Positions 19,014-27,311 of a stretch of DNA of 64,000 nucleotides are shown in pieces (positions within the stretch are counted from its first letter, which is position 1; each line of letters opens with the position of its first letter). The notes under the pieces are model-generated. The model ran no database searches and had not been told where the DNA came from. It worked only from the letters and a program-made list of their open reading frames with translations. The translations under genes were made by a program, and so were the position numbers. Source of the DNA: Saccharopolyspora gloriosae. Its GTDB lineage: Bacteria > Actinomycetota > Actinomycetes > Mycobacteriales > Pseudonocardiaceae. The stretch covers positions 6,635,501-6,699,500 of the forward strand of contig NZ_JACHIV010000001.1 of the NCBI RefSeq assembly GCF_014203325.1. Reading direction: 5' to 3'.

Positions 19014-19058
19014 GTTCCGCTCGGGGCCAACCGTCGAGCGGAACGGAACATTCCGCTC
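19014..19058. promoter_or_regulatory. TetR operator region, three half-sites
   Basis: GTTCCGCTCG (19014-19023) is the exact reverse complement of CGAGCGGAAC (19035-19044), and GAGCGGAA within the latter pairs again with TTCCGCTC (19051-19058). This gives two overlapping palindromes sharing a central half-site, placed between the divergent MFS and TetR genes. Confidence 0.75.
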
Positions 19059-19075
19059 CGGCGTACGCTGTGTCC

Positions 19076-19705
19076 ATGACCACAGCCCAGCGAGCGACCG
19101 GTTACGCCGACCGGGTCATCGCGGCCGCCCGCGAGGTGTTCACCGAGCAGGGCTTCGGCGCGCCGATCTCGGAGGTCGCGCAGCGCGCCGGCGTGGGCGT
19201 GGCCAGCATCTACCGCCGCTGGCCGAGCAAGACCGAACTGGCCGAGCAGGTGCGGATCAGCTGCCTGCGCCGGATCGTCGCGGAGGCCCGCTCGGCCGCC
19301 GCCGAGGAATCCGATCCGTGGCGGGCCTTCACCCGGTTCCTGTTCCGCTGCCTGGCCGAGGGCAGCGGCGTCGGCACGGTCCTCCCGCCGGACGAACCCG
19401 GCCGGTCGCACTCCGCGGAGTACGCCGAGATCCGCCGGGAGATGACCGAGTCCGTCGAGGCGCTGGTCCGCGCCGCGCACGAGGCCGGTGAGCTGCGCGC
19501 CGACTTCGCCGCAGCCGACGTGGTGCTGCTGTTCAAGCACCTCAACCCCGCGCTGCCGATCGCGGAGCCGAGGCGAGCGGACCTGCGCGCCCGCTACCTG
19601 GCGCTGGTCGTCGAAGGCCTGCGCGCCGGGGACCGCGCCGAGCTGCCCGGCGCGGCGCCGGACTGGGCCGAGGTGCACGCGATGCGCAGGCCCGGCACCG
19701 CCTGA
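19076..19705 (+). CDS. TetR-family regulator of the divergent MFS gene
   Basis: 209 residues. The HTH is at about residues 10-55 (VIAAAREVFTEQGFG, then EVAQRAGVGVASIYRRWPSK), very typical of TetR. The C-terminal domain is helical, of the type seen in SACE_7040-like regulators with 'FKHLN' near the end. The ATG at 19076 lies directly after the operator region, so the mRNA leader must be short. It probably represses the MFS pump and itself through the GAGCGGAA half-sites. Confidence 0.88.
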   Translation: MTTAQRATGYADRVIAAAREVFTEQGFGAPISEVAQRAGVGVASIYRRWPSKTELAEQVRISCLRRIVAEARSAAAEESDPWRAFTRFLFRCLAEGSGVGTVLPPDEPGRSHSAEYAEIRREMTESVEALVRAAHEAGELRADFAAADVVLLFKHLNPALPIAEPRRADLRARYLALVVEGLRAGDRAELPGAAPDWAEVHAMRRPGTA

Positions 19706-19835
19706 TCCCGCGGCCCGGCGAGAACGGTCGGACATCCGGACGCCGCTCCCGCGCGCCGGCGCTGCACCGGGACGCGTCGAGGCCCGGTCCGCCGGGCGCG
19801 TGCACCGGCCGGTGACGCCGGCGGATTTCTGTCTG

Positions 19836-19930
19836 ACGTTCACCCGATCGGCCGCTACAGAGACCGGATCAGCCGGTCGATAAGAGAAGGAGACAAGGAC
19901 GGGAACGGTTCGCCGCTCCCGTCCTTCTTC
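19836..19930 (+). ncRNA. Candidate small RNA with own promoter and terminator
   Basis: In the 467-base gap after the TetR gene, TGACGT (-35-like), a 16-base spacer and TACAGA (-10-like) precede a small hairpin GACCGG-ATCAG-CCGGTC (19862-19878). Next comes an unpaired purine-rich stretch (GATAAGAGAAGGAGACA) and a 10-bp hairpin AAGGACGGGA/TCCCGTCCTT (19895-19926) running into TTC-rich sequence like an intrinsic terminator. No protein frame fits. The rest of the gap (19706-19835 and 19931-20172) shows nothing recognisable except a TACCCT box just before the next start. Confidence 0.35.
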
Positions 19931-20172
19931 GTTCCCGGCCCTCGTCGCCGCACCCCGTTCGCGCCGGCTCGCGAACCTCTCCGCCGTCCTCCTCGTTCAC
20001 CCCGGCCGCTGCGCGGAACGGGTTCGCGGAACGGGCCGGTGCGGCTCGCTCGAATCCGGAGCGGCACCGTCCCCGAGCATCCGTGCTGCGCACCTCGCAC
20101 GGATGGCGCAATTCGCGGCGGGAGACCCCGGCGATCTTCGCGGGAGATGACGACGGGACTACCCTGCGCGGT

Positions 20173-20961
20173 GTGGGTATCCCTGCCTGGGTCTGGTTCC
20201 TCGTCGCCGTCCTCGCGATCGCCGCGGGCGTCGCGCTGCTGATCGCCGACCGCACACGACGCGCCCCGAACAACCGGGAGCGACGTCGCTGGGCGGCGCT
20301 GCGCGGCTGGCAGTTCGCCGAGATCGATCAAGTGCTGCCGACGCGCTGGGAACGCGGCGCGCTCGCGCAGCACAGCGGCAGCACCGCCACCGACGTCGTC
20401 GCGGGCTCCACGTTCACCGCCGACGGCCGCCGCCAGGTCTACGTCCTCGACCTCACCGTGAACAACAAGGTCGCCACCGTGCTCGCCGGCGTGCGCTGCC
20501 GCCGCAGCGTCAGCACCATCCTCGAACTCTGGCAGCCGGACGTGCCGGTGCCGCAGGACTCCGGGCTGGACCTGCTCGGTCCGGTCGGTTCGCGGTACGC
20601 CTTCGTCACCGAGGTCGCCGCCGCCCGTCCGCTGGTCACGCCGTCGCTCGTGGAGGCGGCCGAAGAGGTCGGGCCCGACGTGACCGTGGTGTGGCTGGAG
20701 CAGGACTGGGTGCTGGCCGCCATCGAACCCGACGGCGCGGACCCGGCCCGCCTGGAGCGCCTGCTGCGCTCGTTGGGCGAGCTCGCCGACATCATCGACC
20801 CGTTCGAAACCGACCCGAACGAGTCCTTGGACGAGCCGGAGCCCGCCGCGGACGCCGAACCCACCCGGCAGCTCAAGGGAGCGACCGGCGCGACCTCCCC
20901 GGCGGACACCAACGAGACGATCCGCGTCGAGCGGGCCGAGCACTCCGAGAACCAGTCCTGA
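20173..20961 (+). CDS. Membrane-anchored hypothetical protein
   Basis: 262 residues from GTG 20173, which starts [19 protein letters not shown], a single N-terminal membrane helix. A TACCCT hexamer a few bases upstream suggests a leaderless transcript. The rest is a soluble domain that looks partly beta ([20 protein letters not shown]), ending with an acidic, disordered tail after about residue 210. I do not recognise the family. It resembles the membrane protein at 22595 in plan: one helix, then a domain with a 'DLEV' type fold. Function unknown. Confidence 0.65.
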   Translation: MGIPAWVWFLVAVLAIAAGVALLIADRTRRAPNNRERRRWAALRGWQFAEIDQVLPTRWERGALAQHSGSTATDVVAGSTFTADGRRQVYVLDLTVNNKVATVLAGVRCRRSVSTILELWQPDVPVPQDSGLDLLGPVGSRYAFVTEVAAARPLVTPSLVEAAEEVGPDVTVVWLEQDWVLAAIEPDGADPARLERLLRSLGELADIIDPFETDPNESLDEPEPAADAEPTRQLKGATGATSPADTNETIRVERAEHSENQS

Positions 20962-20996
20962 CGGGAGCCGGTCGGCGAGGCGATACGGTGCGAACC

Positions 20997-21770
20997 ATGC
21001 CTACCGCACTCGTCACCGGCCCCACCGCCGGAATCGGCAACGCCTTCGCCCGCAGGCTCGCGGCCGAGGGGCATGACCTGGTGCTCGTCGCCCGCGACGC
21101 CACGAGGTTGGAGGCGCTGGCCGAGGCGCTGCGCGCCCGCCACGGCGTCACCGTCGAGGTGCTCGTGGCGGATCTCGCCGACGAAGCGCAGCTCGCCGAG
21201 GTGGAGCGGCGCCTGGCCGACGAGCGGCGGCCGGTGGACCTGCTGGTCAACAACGCTGGTTTCGGCACTTCCGGGGCGTTCTGGGACACCGAGCGGGCCA
21301 CCCTGGGCAAGCAGCTCGACCTGAACGTGGCCGCCGTGCTGCGGCTGACGCACGCGGTGGTGCCGGGGATGCGGGCGCGCGGCGGCGGTGACGTGGTCAA
21401 CGTGTCCAGCGTCGCCGGTTTCTTCTCGGTGGCCGGTTCGACCTACGCCGCCACGAAGTCCTGGGTGACGACGTTCTCCGAGGGCCTGTCCGCGGCGCTG
21501 ACCGGCAGCGGGGTGCGCGTCATGGCGTTGTGCCCCGGCTTCACCCGCACCGAGTTCCACGAGCGCGCCGGGCTGTCCATGGGCCGCCTCCCGAAGGCGT
21601 TCTGGCTGCGAGCCGACGACGTCGTGCACGAGGGCCTCTCCGACCTGCGCCGAGGCCGCTCCGTCTCGATCCCCAGCCCCCAGTACAAGGCCCTGGTCAC
21701 CGTGGGCCGCCTCATCCCCCACCGCCTCCAACGAGCAGTGGTGACCCGAGCAGTCCCCGGCCGAACCTGA
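20997..21770 (+). CDS. Short-chain dehydrogenase/reductase (SDR)
   Basis: 257 residues. It is a Rossmann-fold NAD(P)-dependent oxidoreductase with the cofactor motif TGPTAGIG (usual TGxxxGIG, residues 7-14), the structural NNAG, catalytic Ser in NVSSVAGFF, and the YAATK dyad. An ER/YdfG-like 'classical' SDR is likely; the substrate is unknown. Only 35 bases separate it from the previous gene, with a GATACGGT box that could be a -10 for a leaderless message. Structured repeat R1 begins about 25 bases after its stop. Confidence 0.9.
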   Translation: MPTALVTGPTAGIGNAFARRLAAEGHDLVLVARDATRLEALAEALRARHGVTVEVLVADLADEAQLAEVERRLADERRPVDLLVNNAGFGTSGAFWDTERATLGKQLDLNVAAVLRLTHAVVPGMRARGGGDVVNVSSVAGFFSVAGSTYAATKSWVTTFSEGLSAALTGSGVRVMALCPGFTRTEFHERAGLSMGRLPKAFWLRADDVVHEGLSDLRRGRSVSIPSPQYKALVTVGRLIPHRLQRAVVTRAVPGRT

Positions 21771-21796
21771 CCCGAACCAGCACGGCCCCCGCCTCG

Positions 21797-21992
21797 CGGC
21801 CGAAGGCCGTGCCTTGCGGCGTAGCCGTGCCTGTATGTGCGAAGCACATAGCCCACGTCGAAAAGGTGACGACCCGCGGGTTCTCAGCGTTCTTCTCGCG
21901 AGGACAGCTTTTTCCCTCGTGGCGGAGCCACTCGGGAAAAAGATCCCGCAGCGAGAAGAACGCTGAGGTTCCGCCACCCGACCACCCCGCCA
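21797..21992 (+). repeat. Structured repeat R1
   Basis: Reference copy of a seven-member family. Its parts are: hairpin P1 TATGTGC-GAA-GCACATA (21834-21850); a linker with GCCCACGTCGAAAAGG; and the 85-nt hairpin P2 (21883-21967). P2 has a 17-bp outer stem CTCAGCGTTCTTCTCGC, an 8x8 internal loop (GAGGACAG/ATCCCGCA), a 9-bp stem CTTTTTCCC and tip GTGGC-GGA-GCCAC. The tail GTTCCGCCACC follows. It lies in sense orientation after the SDR gene and upstream of pyrE. Confidence 0.9.
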
Positions 21993-22026
21993 GAACGAGC
22001 CCCACCCCCCAGTAGGATCCAAAACC

Positions 22027-22569
22027 GTGATTGACCAGCTTCGACGTGTTGAGCTTGCCCGGCTAGTGACGGAACTCGCCGTGGTGCACGGCAAGGTGAC
22101 GTTGTCCTCCGGCAAGGAGGCGGACTACTACGTCGACCTGCGCCGGGCGACGTTGCACCACGCGGCGGCGCCGCTCATCGGCGGCCTGCTGCGGGAGCTC
22201 ACCGCGGACTGGGAGCACAACGCCGTCGGCGGCCTCACCTTGGGCGCGGACCCGGTCGCGACCGCGATGATGCACGCGCCCGGCCGCCCGCTGGATTGCT
22301 TCGTGGTGCGCAAGAACGCGAAGTCCCACGGCATGCAGCGCCGCATCGAGGGCCCGGGGGTCGCGGGCCGCAAGGTGCTCGCCGTGGAGGACACCTCCAC
22401 CACCGGTGGCAGCGTGCTCACGGCGGTGGAGGCGTTGCGCGAGGAGAACGCCGAGGTCGTCGGCGTGGTGACGGTGGTGGACCGGGGAACCGGTGCGAAG
22501 GAGGCCATCGAGGCCGCCGGGTTGAGCTACCGTTCGCTGCTGAACCTGGCCGATCTCGGCTTGAGCTGA
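22027..22569 (+). CDS. pyrE: Orotate phosphoribosyltransferase
   Basis: 180 residues. It joins orotate and PRPP to make OMP, the fifth step of UMP synthesis. The PRPP-binding loop VLAVEDTSTTGGSVLTAVEA (residues ~118-137) and LSSGKEADYYVDLRR near the N-terminus are diagnostic, and length matches PyrE. The GTG start follows TAGGATCC by only a few bases, so the message may be leaderless. Structured repeat R1 lies just upstream, ending about 35 bases before the start. Confidence 0.95.
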   Translation: MIDQLRRVELARLVTELAVVHGKVTLSSGKEADYYVDLRRATLHHAAAPLIGGLLRELTADWEHNAVGGLTLGADPVATAMMHAPGRPLDCFVVRKNAKSHGMQRRIEGPGVAGRKVLAVEDTSTTGGSVLTAVEALREENAEVVGVVTVVDRGTGAKEAIEAAGLSYRSLLNLADLGLS

Positions 22570-22594
22570 CCCCGTTGGAGAACGGTCGTACCTC

Positions 22595-23254
22595 GTGGAA
22601 GCAATCGTCCCGCTCGCGTTCGTCCTGATCGTCCTGATCCTGGTGGGCGGTGTGCTGCTCGCCGTGCTGGGGCGCAAGCGCTCCGTCGGGAACTTCCAGC
22701 GGCTGCTGCGGTCCGGGCAGGGCTGGCGGCAGGTTCCGGGCGACGAGCTGTGGCGGCAGGTGCGGGTGCTGCGGGAGTTCGCGAGTTCCCGCGGCCTGCA
22801 CGACTACTTCCACTTGGCGGGGCAGCACCGCGGCCAGGCGTTCGAGGCGGTGCAGTACCGGCGTCCGCCGGGGCTCGGGCAGCGGGTGTTCACCTTCGGG
22901 TTCGCCGTGGTGCTGCCGCGCCCGGTTCCGGGCCCGGAGCTCCGGGTGGCGCGTTCGGGCGCGTTCGGCGCGCTCGGCCAGGACTTGCGGGTCGCTTCGG
23001 GTGACCCGGAGTTCGACCGCGCGTACCTGCTGACCTCGCCGGACGCGGAGTTCGCGCGCCGCGCGGTACCGCCGGGCCTGGCGCGCGCCCTGCTCACCGA
23101 TGACCGCATGAAGGACGTGGTGCTGGAGTTCGCGCCGGGGCACGTCGTCGCGTTCCGCAGCGGTTCGGCGAAGCCGGAGACGGTGTTGCCGGTGCTGGAC
23201 CTGCTGGTCGACGTGCACGGCGGCGTGCCGTGGGGGGAGCTGTCCGGGCGATGA
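22595..23254 (+). CDS. Single-pass membrane hypothetical protein
   Basis: 219 residues. One N-terminal helix (PLAFVLIVLILVGGVLLAVL) is followed by a soluble domain with several beta-like stretches (RVFTFGFAVVLPRPVPGPEL) and no recognised motif. It sits between pyrE and the methyltransferase gene; its stop overlaps the next start (ATGA), so co-expression is likely. Its architecture resembles the protein at 20173. Function unknown. Confidence 0.7.
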   Translation: MEAIVPLAFVLIVLILVGGVLLAVLGRKRSVGNFQRLLRSGQGWRQVPGDELWRQVRVLREFASSRGLHDYFHLAGQHRGQAFEAVQYRRPPGLGQRVFTFGFAVVLPRPVPGPELRVARSGAFGALGQDLRVASGDPEFDRAYLLTSPDAEFARRAVPPGLARALLTDDRMKDVVLEFAPGHVVAFRSGSAKPETVLPVLDLLVDVHGGVPWGELSGR

Positions 23255-23904
23255 ACCAGGAGACGGACGTCCCCGGCCCCACCGAGTGGGGGACGGGCGT
23301 CGGCGTGGGGCCGTGGCAGGGGCCGTGGCCGGACGACGAGCGTTACGACCCGGAGCTGCTGGCCGAGGGCGACCGGCGCAACGTCGTGGACCACTACCGG
23401 TACTGGCACCGGGACGCGGTGGTCGCCGACCTCGACACCCGGCGCCACGACTTCCACGTGGCCATCGAGAACTTCCAGCACGACCACAACATCGGCACGG
23501 TGGTGCGCACCGCGAACGCGTTCGCGGCCCGCGCCGTGCACATCGTGGGCCGGCGCCGCTGGAACCGGCGCGGCGCGATGGTCACCGACCGGTACCAGCA
23601 CGTGCACCACCACCCGGACCTGGTCTCGTTGCGCGAGTTCGCCGCCGAGCAGGGGCTGGCGATCGTCGCGGTGGACAACACGCCGGGCGCGACGCCCATC
23701 GAGCGCACCGCGCTGCCGGAGCGCTGCGTGCTGCTGTTCGGCCAGGAGGGGCCGGGGCTGCACTCGGATTCGCGGGACACCGCGGACGCGGTGGTGTCCA
23801 TCGCGCAGTTCGGGTCGACCCGTTCGATCAACGCGGGCGTGGCGGCGGGCATCGCCATGCACGCCTGGATCGCGCAGCACGCGGACCCGTCCCGCGCCTG
23901 GTGA
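23251..23904 (+). CDS. SpoU/TrmH-family RNA 2'-O-methyltransferase
   Basis: 217 residues. It is an SPOUT-fold SAM-dependent methyltransferase acting on tRNA or rRNA ribose. Motif 1 is NFQHDHNIGTVVRTANAF, motif 2 LFGQEGPGL, and motif 3 VSIAQFGSTRSINAGVAAGI, which forms the knotted SAM site. The target nucleotide cannot be inferred. The ATG overlaps the preceding stop. An N-terminal ~45 residue extension precedes the catalytic domain. Confidence 0.92.
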   Translation: MNQETDVPGPTEWGTGVGVGPWQGPWPDDERYDPELLAEGDRRNVVDHYRYWHRDAVVADLDTRRHDFHVAIENFQHDHNIGTVVRTANAFAARAVHIVGRRRWNRRGAMVTDRYQHVHHHPDLVSLREFAAEQGLAIVAVDNTPGATPIERTALPERCVLLFGQEGPGLHSDSRDTADAVVSIAQFGSTRSINAGVAAGIAMHAWIAQHADPSRAW

Positions 23905-23916
23905 GGGCGTGAAAAA

Positions 23917-23952
23917 GCCCGGCCGGCGCGGGTCGTCCGCGTCCGGCCGGGC
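23917..23952. terminator. Bidirectional terminator
   Basis: A 10-bp stem GCCCGGCCGG/CCGGCCGGGC preceded by an A5 run (T5 for the opposite strand), between the convergent methyltransferase and DedA genes. Confidence 0.85.
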
Positions 23953-23967
23953 TCGGGTGCCAGTGGT

Positions 23968-24660
23968 TCAGGCGGCGTCCTTCGCCTTGGTCCGGCGTCC
24001 GCGCACGTACTCGACGATGATCGGGAGGATCGAGATGAAGACGATCAGGATCGCCATCGCCTCGAGGTTCTCCTTGATGATCGGGATGTTGCCGAGGAAG
24101 TAGCCCAGCACCGTCATGCCCGCGGCCCAGGCCACGGCGCCGATGGCGGAGTAGCTGAAGAACTTCCGCTGGTCCATCTGCCCGATGCCTGCGACGGCGG
24201 TGATGAACGTGCGCACGATCGGCACGAACCGGGCGAGGATGATCGCGCGGGCGCCGTAGCGCTCGAAGAACTCGTGGGTCTTGTCGACGTGTTCGGCCTT
24301 GAACAGCTTCGAGTCGGGCTTGTTGAACAGGGCGGGCCCGACCTTCCGGCCGATCCAGTACCCGGTCACGTTGCCGACGAACGCGCACACGGACAGCAGC
24401 AGGCAGGTCAGCCAGATCGGCGTGGAGATCGCACCGGTCGCCACGAACAGGCCCGTCACGAACAGCAGCGAGTCACCGGGCAGGAAGAACCCGATGAGCA
24501 GGCCGCACTCCGCGAAGATGATCAGGCAGACACCGATCAGCGCGAACGGGCCGAGCGAGCTGACGATGTTCTCCGGATCCAGCCAGGACGGCAGCAGGGC
24601 GAGCGTGGACGTTCCAGCGGCGTTGAGCATCGCGGGGAGTTCGGTCGTCACGCTCGCCAA
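23968..24660 (-). CDS. DedA-family membrane protein
   Basis: 230 residues with about five membrane segments. It has the DedA/SNARE-associated signature: FLPGDSLLFVTG near residue 55, then GYWIGRKVGP, and the functionally important FARFVPIVRTF-type segment ILARFVPIVRTFITAVAGIG. DedA proteins are proton-dependent lipid-carrier flippases or membrane-homeostasis proteins. It ends with a basic tail (RGRRTKAKDAA). It lies downstream of a small membrane-protein gene on the same strand. Confidence 0.93.
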   Translation of the reverse strand: MASVTTELPAMLNAAGTSTLALLPSWLDPENIVSSLGPFALIGVCLIIFAECGLLIGFFLPGDSLLFVTGLFVATGAISTPIWLTCLLLSVCAFVGNVTGYWIGRKVGPALFNKPDSKLFKAEHVDKTHEFFERYGARAIILARFVPIVRTFITAVAGIGQMDQRKFFSYSAIGAVAWAAGMTVLGYFLGNIPIIKENLEAMAILIVFISILPIIVEYVRGRRTKAKDAA

Positions 24661-24780
24661 CGGTACCGGTGCCCGTTGAGCGCGAACCGCCAGCCCGACC
24701 CCGACCGCTCGGAGCGTGGCAAGTCGCCGCGCCGGACGGGTTCTGGTGACGTCGGACTCGTCGGGCGGCGCGGCCGCGGA

Positions 24781-25002
24781 TCACACGACGGTGAGCAGTC
24801 CGCTGATGCCACCGGCGGCGACGCCGAGCAGCACGGCGAACAGCAGCACCGCGCCCACCGGGAGCCGGCGCCGTTCGGGCGGTCCGACCGGCGGCGGTGG
24901 CGGCGGCGGTGCGGGAACGGCGTTCCCGGGCTGCCCGCCGACCGCCTGCGCGCGCAGCGCGGCCGACAGCAGATTCTCCGGGGTGTCCCGCGAACTCTCC
25001 AT
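24781..25002 (-). CDS. Small proline-rich membrane protein
   Basis: 73 residues. A short polar head is followed by a run of eight prolines, then RRRLPVGAVLLFAVLLGVAAGGISGLLTVV split as a basic stop-transfer flank and one C-terminal helix. The family is unknown. The ATG is 73 bases after the nagA stop, on the same strand. Codon bias is consistent with a real gene, but the size and low complexity limit confidence. Confidence 0.5.
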   Translation of the reverse strand: MESSRDTPENLLSAALRAQAVGGQPGNAVPAPPPPPPPVGPPERRRLPVGAVLLFAVLLGVAAGGISGLLTVV

Positions 25003-25075
25003 GCCCGCCAGCGTAGGACGTCCTGACCGGAGGGCTCGTGCAGCGGGGCGGGTGGCGCGCGTCTTCGCCGCGGCG

Positions 25076-26230
25076 TCAGCGACCGGTCGAGTCCCAGACG
25101 CCCGATTTCATGACGCGCCGCAGGTCCAGGTCGTCGTCGAGCAGCACGAGGTCCGCGGCCAGGCCCGGTCGCAGCGAGCCGACCCGGTCGGCGGCGCCGA
25201 GCAGCTCGGCGGGCCGGGTCGAGGCGGCGTGCACGGCCGCCGTCACCGGCAGCCCGCCGCCGTGCACGAGGTTGCGGAACGCGGCGTCCATGGTGAGCGT
25301 GCTGCCCGCGAGCGAGCCGTCGGCCAGCCGCGGTTCCCCGTCGACCACGGTCACCGGGAGCTTGCCCAGCTCGTAGGTCCCGTCCCCGGCGCCGGTGGCG
25401 CTGATCGCGTCGGTGATCAGCACGGTCCGGCCCGCGCCCGCGTGCCGCGCGGCGAAGCCCACCACGGCCGGGTGCAGGTGCACCAGGTCGCAGATCAGCT
25501 CCACCGTGATGCGCTCGTCGTCGAGCAGGGTGCCGACCGGTCCGGGTTCGCGGTGGTGCAGGGGGCGCATCCCGTTGAACAGGTGGGTGGCGACCGTCGC
25601 CCCGGCGTCGACGGCGGGCAGCACCTGCTCGCGGACGGCGTCGGTGTGCCCGATCGCGGCGATCACGCCCTGCTCGGCGAGGGTGCGCACGGCGGGGATC
25701 GCGCCGTCGAGCTCCGGTGCCAGCGTCACCATCCGGATCGAGCCCTTGCCCGCCTTGAGCAGGGTGCGCACGGCCTGCTCGTCGGGTTCCCGCAGCAGCG
25801 CCGGGTCGTGCGCGCCGCAGCGCGCCGCGGACAGGAAGGGGCCTTCCAGGTGGATGCCGTCGAGCAGGCCGTCGACGACCAGTTCGTGCAGCGCGCCGAC
25901 CTGCTTGGCCAGGTCGGCGAGCGGCGCGGTGACGAGGCTGGCGAGCGTGGTGGTGGTGCCGTGCGAGCGGTGCGCGGCCAGCGCGGCGCGGGTCTGCTCG
26001 GCTTCGAGCCCGGTGAACGAGCCGCCGCCTCCGCCGTGACAGTGGATGTCGACGAAACCGGGCACCAGCCAGCCGTCGCCGAGGTCGGTGGCCCCGGCGG
26101 GCGCGGGCCCGGTGCCGAGCTCGTCGATGACGGGGCCGGACAGCCGGATCCAGCCGTTCTCCAGCACGCCGTCCGGGGTGACGATGCGGCTCGCGGTGAG
26201 GGTGCGGGCCCCGGTGTCGTGCGCGTTCAC
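25076..26230 (-). CDS. nagA: N-acetylglucosamine-6-phosphate deacetylase
   Basis: 384 residues, amidohydrolase fold. It removes acetate from GlcNAc-6-P, feeding amino-sugar and cell-wall recycling. Metal and substrate motifs are visible: HCHGGGGGSFTG near residue 60, IHLEGPFLSAARCGAHDP, IGHTDA, HLFNGMRPLHHREPG and the catalytic LITDAISATGAGDG. Length is normal. A DasR-type palindrome lies ~120 bases upstream (26352-26363), matching the usual GntR-family control of nagA in actinobacteria. Confidence 0.95.
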   Translation of the reverse strand: MNAHDTGARTLTASRIVTPDGVLENGWIRLSGPVIDELGTGPAPAGATDLGDGWLVPGFVDIHCHGGGGGSFTGLEAEQTRAALAAHRSHGTTTTLASLVTAPLADLAKQVGALHELVVDGLLDGIHLEGPFLSAARCGAHDPALLREPDEQAVRTLLKAGKGSIRMVTLAPELDGAIPAVRTLAEQGVIAAIGHTDAVREQVLPAVDAGATVATHLFNGMRPLHHREPGPVGTLLDDERITVELICDLVHLHPAVVGFAARHAGAGRTVLITDAISATGAGDGTYELGKLPVTVVDGEPRLADGSLAGSTLTMDAAFRNLVHGGGLPVTAAVHAASTRPAELLGAADRVGSLRPGLAADLVLLDDDLDLRRVMKSGVWDSTGR

Positions 26231-26351
26231 TGGCTGTCCCCACTTTCGTTGTCGCCCGCGCCGCGGTGTCGCCGAGGCCGCGGGCGAGGCCGCGTCGGGC
26301 GGCGGTGGCTGCGGTGGTCGGCGCTGCCATCTTCCGGCACCGACCCGTTAA

Positions 26352-26363
26352 TGGTCTACACCA
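26352..26363. promoter_or_regulatory. DasR-like (dre) operator upstream of nagA
   Basis: TGGTCTACACCA differs by one base from the core TGGTCTAGACCA of the DasR consensus. A further TGGTGTGGTCT half-site follows at 26367-26377. The rest of the 26231-26652 gap holds no gene that I can support. Confidence 0.7.
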
Positions 26364-26595
26364 GCATGGTGTGGTCTTCGCCGGCGTGCCGTCGACTCGT
26401 GGGGTGCCGTGCGCTGCCCTGCGGCAGGAGGGTGAAAACCCGACGTGGATCGGGTGATCTTGGCGTGGCCCGAACGGCCGCCGGGGGCGCGCCCGCGCCG
26501 AGGAGACCGTCTCGCGCCGAGGGTGCGGCGCCGTCCCCGGTCGTCGCGGTCCGCAGCGCGCTCACCTGATCAGCGGACCCGCGTCGGGATGATCA

Positions 26596-26625
26596 CTGGC
26601 GGGTGGTCGTCGTTGACCCCGCCAG
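26596..26625 (-). terminator. Terminator of the SigE-family gene
   Basis: An 8-bp stem CTGGCGGG/CCCGCCAG with a 14-base loop, about 30 bases after the sigma-factor stop. Confidence 0.5.
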
Positions 26626-26652
26626 GCGGCCGCGCGAGGCCCGGCTGCGCGC

Positions 26653-27228
26653 TCAGTGCGAGCGCATGACCTTCTGCAGGGCTTCCAGGCCGCGGCTCGC
26701 GGTGGACTTCACGGTTCCCTTCGAGACGCCGGTGGCCTCGGAGATCTCCGCTTCGGTGAGGTTGCCGTAGTAACGCAGCACCAGCACCTCGCGCTGCCGC
26801 GGCGGGAGCTCGCCGAGCGCCGCCACCACCGCCTGGTGCTCCGCGGTGAGCATCGCCAGCGACTCCGCGGAACGCGCGTCGGCCTGGTGCGGCGGCTGGT
26901 ACTCGCGGGCCGTCTTGCGGCGCCGCAGCACCGAGCGGCTGCCGTTGACCACGGCGGTGCGCAGGTAGCCGATGGCGGCCTTCGCGTCGCGCAGGCCGGA
27001 CCAGTTGCGGTAGAGGCCGGTGAACGCCTCCTGCACCACGTCCTCGGCGGTCGCCGGTTCGTCGACCAGCAGGATCGCCAGCCGGACCATGCGCATCCGC
27101 TGCTGGCGGTACAGGTCTTCGAGGGTGAGCGGTTGGTCGGTGGCGGTGGACGCGGTGTCGATCGCACGGAGGTGGCCCAGTGTCTGCTCGACGCTGCGTT
27201 CGACCCCCGATGAGGAATCCCCGAACAT
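26653..27228 (-). CDS. SigE-family ECF RNA polymerase sigma factor
   Basis: 191 residues. Region 2 (about 38-105) includes LVDEPATAEDVVQEAFTGLY; region 4 (about 130-185) includes LPPRQREVLVLRYYGNLTEA and GVSKGTVKSTASRGLEAL. The SAV-like 'SigE family' of actinobacterial ECF factors has this compact plan. No anti-sigma gene is adjacent, unlike the second SigE-family gene at 51774. A ~35-residue polar head precedes region 2. It is divergent from the YciI gene. Confidence 0.9.
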   Translation of the reverse strand: MFGDSSSGVERSVEQTLGHLRAIDTASTATDQPLTLEDLYRQQRMRMVRLAILLVDEPATAEDVVQEAFTGLYRNWSGLRDAKAAIGYLRTAVVNGSRSVLRRRKTAREYQPPHQADARSAESLAMLTAEHQAVVAALGELPPRQREVLVLRYYGNLTEAEISEATGVSKGTVKSTASRGLEALQKVMRSH

Positions 27229-27311
27229 GATCTGAAAGTACCGGCTTCGCCCGGCGGCTGTCCCTCGGCCGGGTAGCGTCCGGAACAGGCTCGTGATCAG
27301 GGAGGTCCGAA

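Noticed and set aside
21883-21967. Integron attC-like sites for the structured repeats
   Set aside because: The palindromes are long and imperfect in the middle as in attC, but no RYYYAAC core, integrase or cassette arrangement is seen, and copies are spread among core genes.
21712-22005. Open frames inside the structured repeats (also at 42820, 50022, 59082, 62465)
   Set aside because: Similar peptides recur because the DNA repeats do. Frames are open on both strands, have no ribosome sites, and the variation between copies preserves base pairing rather than protein sequence.
21992-22026. Purine or other metabolite riboswitches before pyrE, purA, purB or purC
   Set aside because: No known aptamer core was recognised; leaders are short and several genes look leaderless. 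The repeats lie at 3' ends rather than in leaders in most cases.
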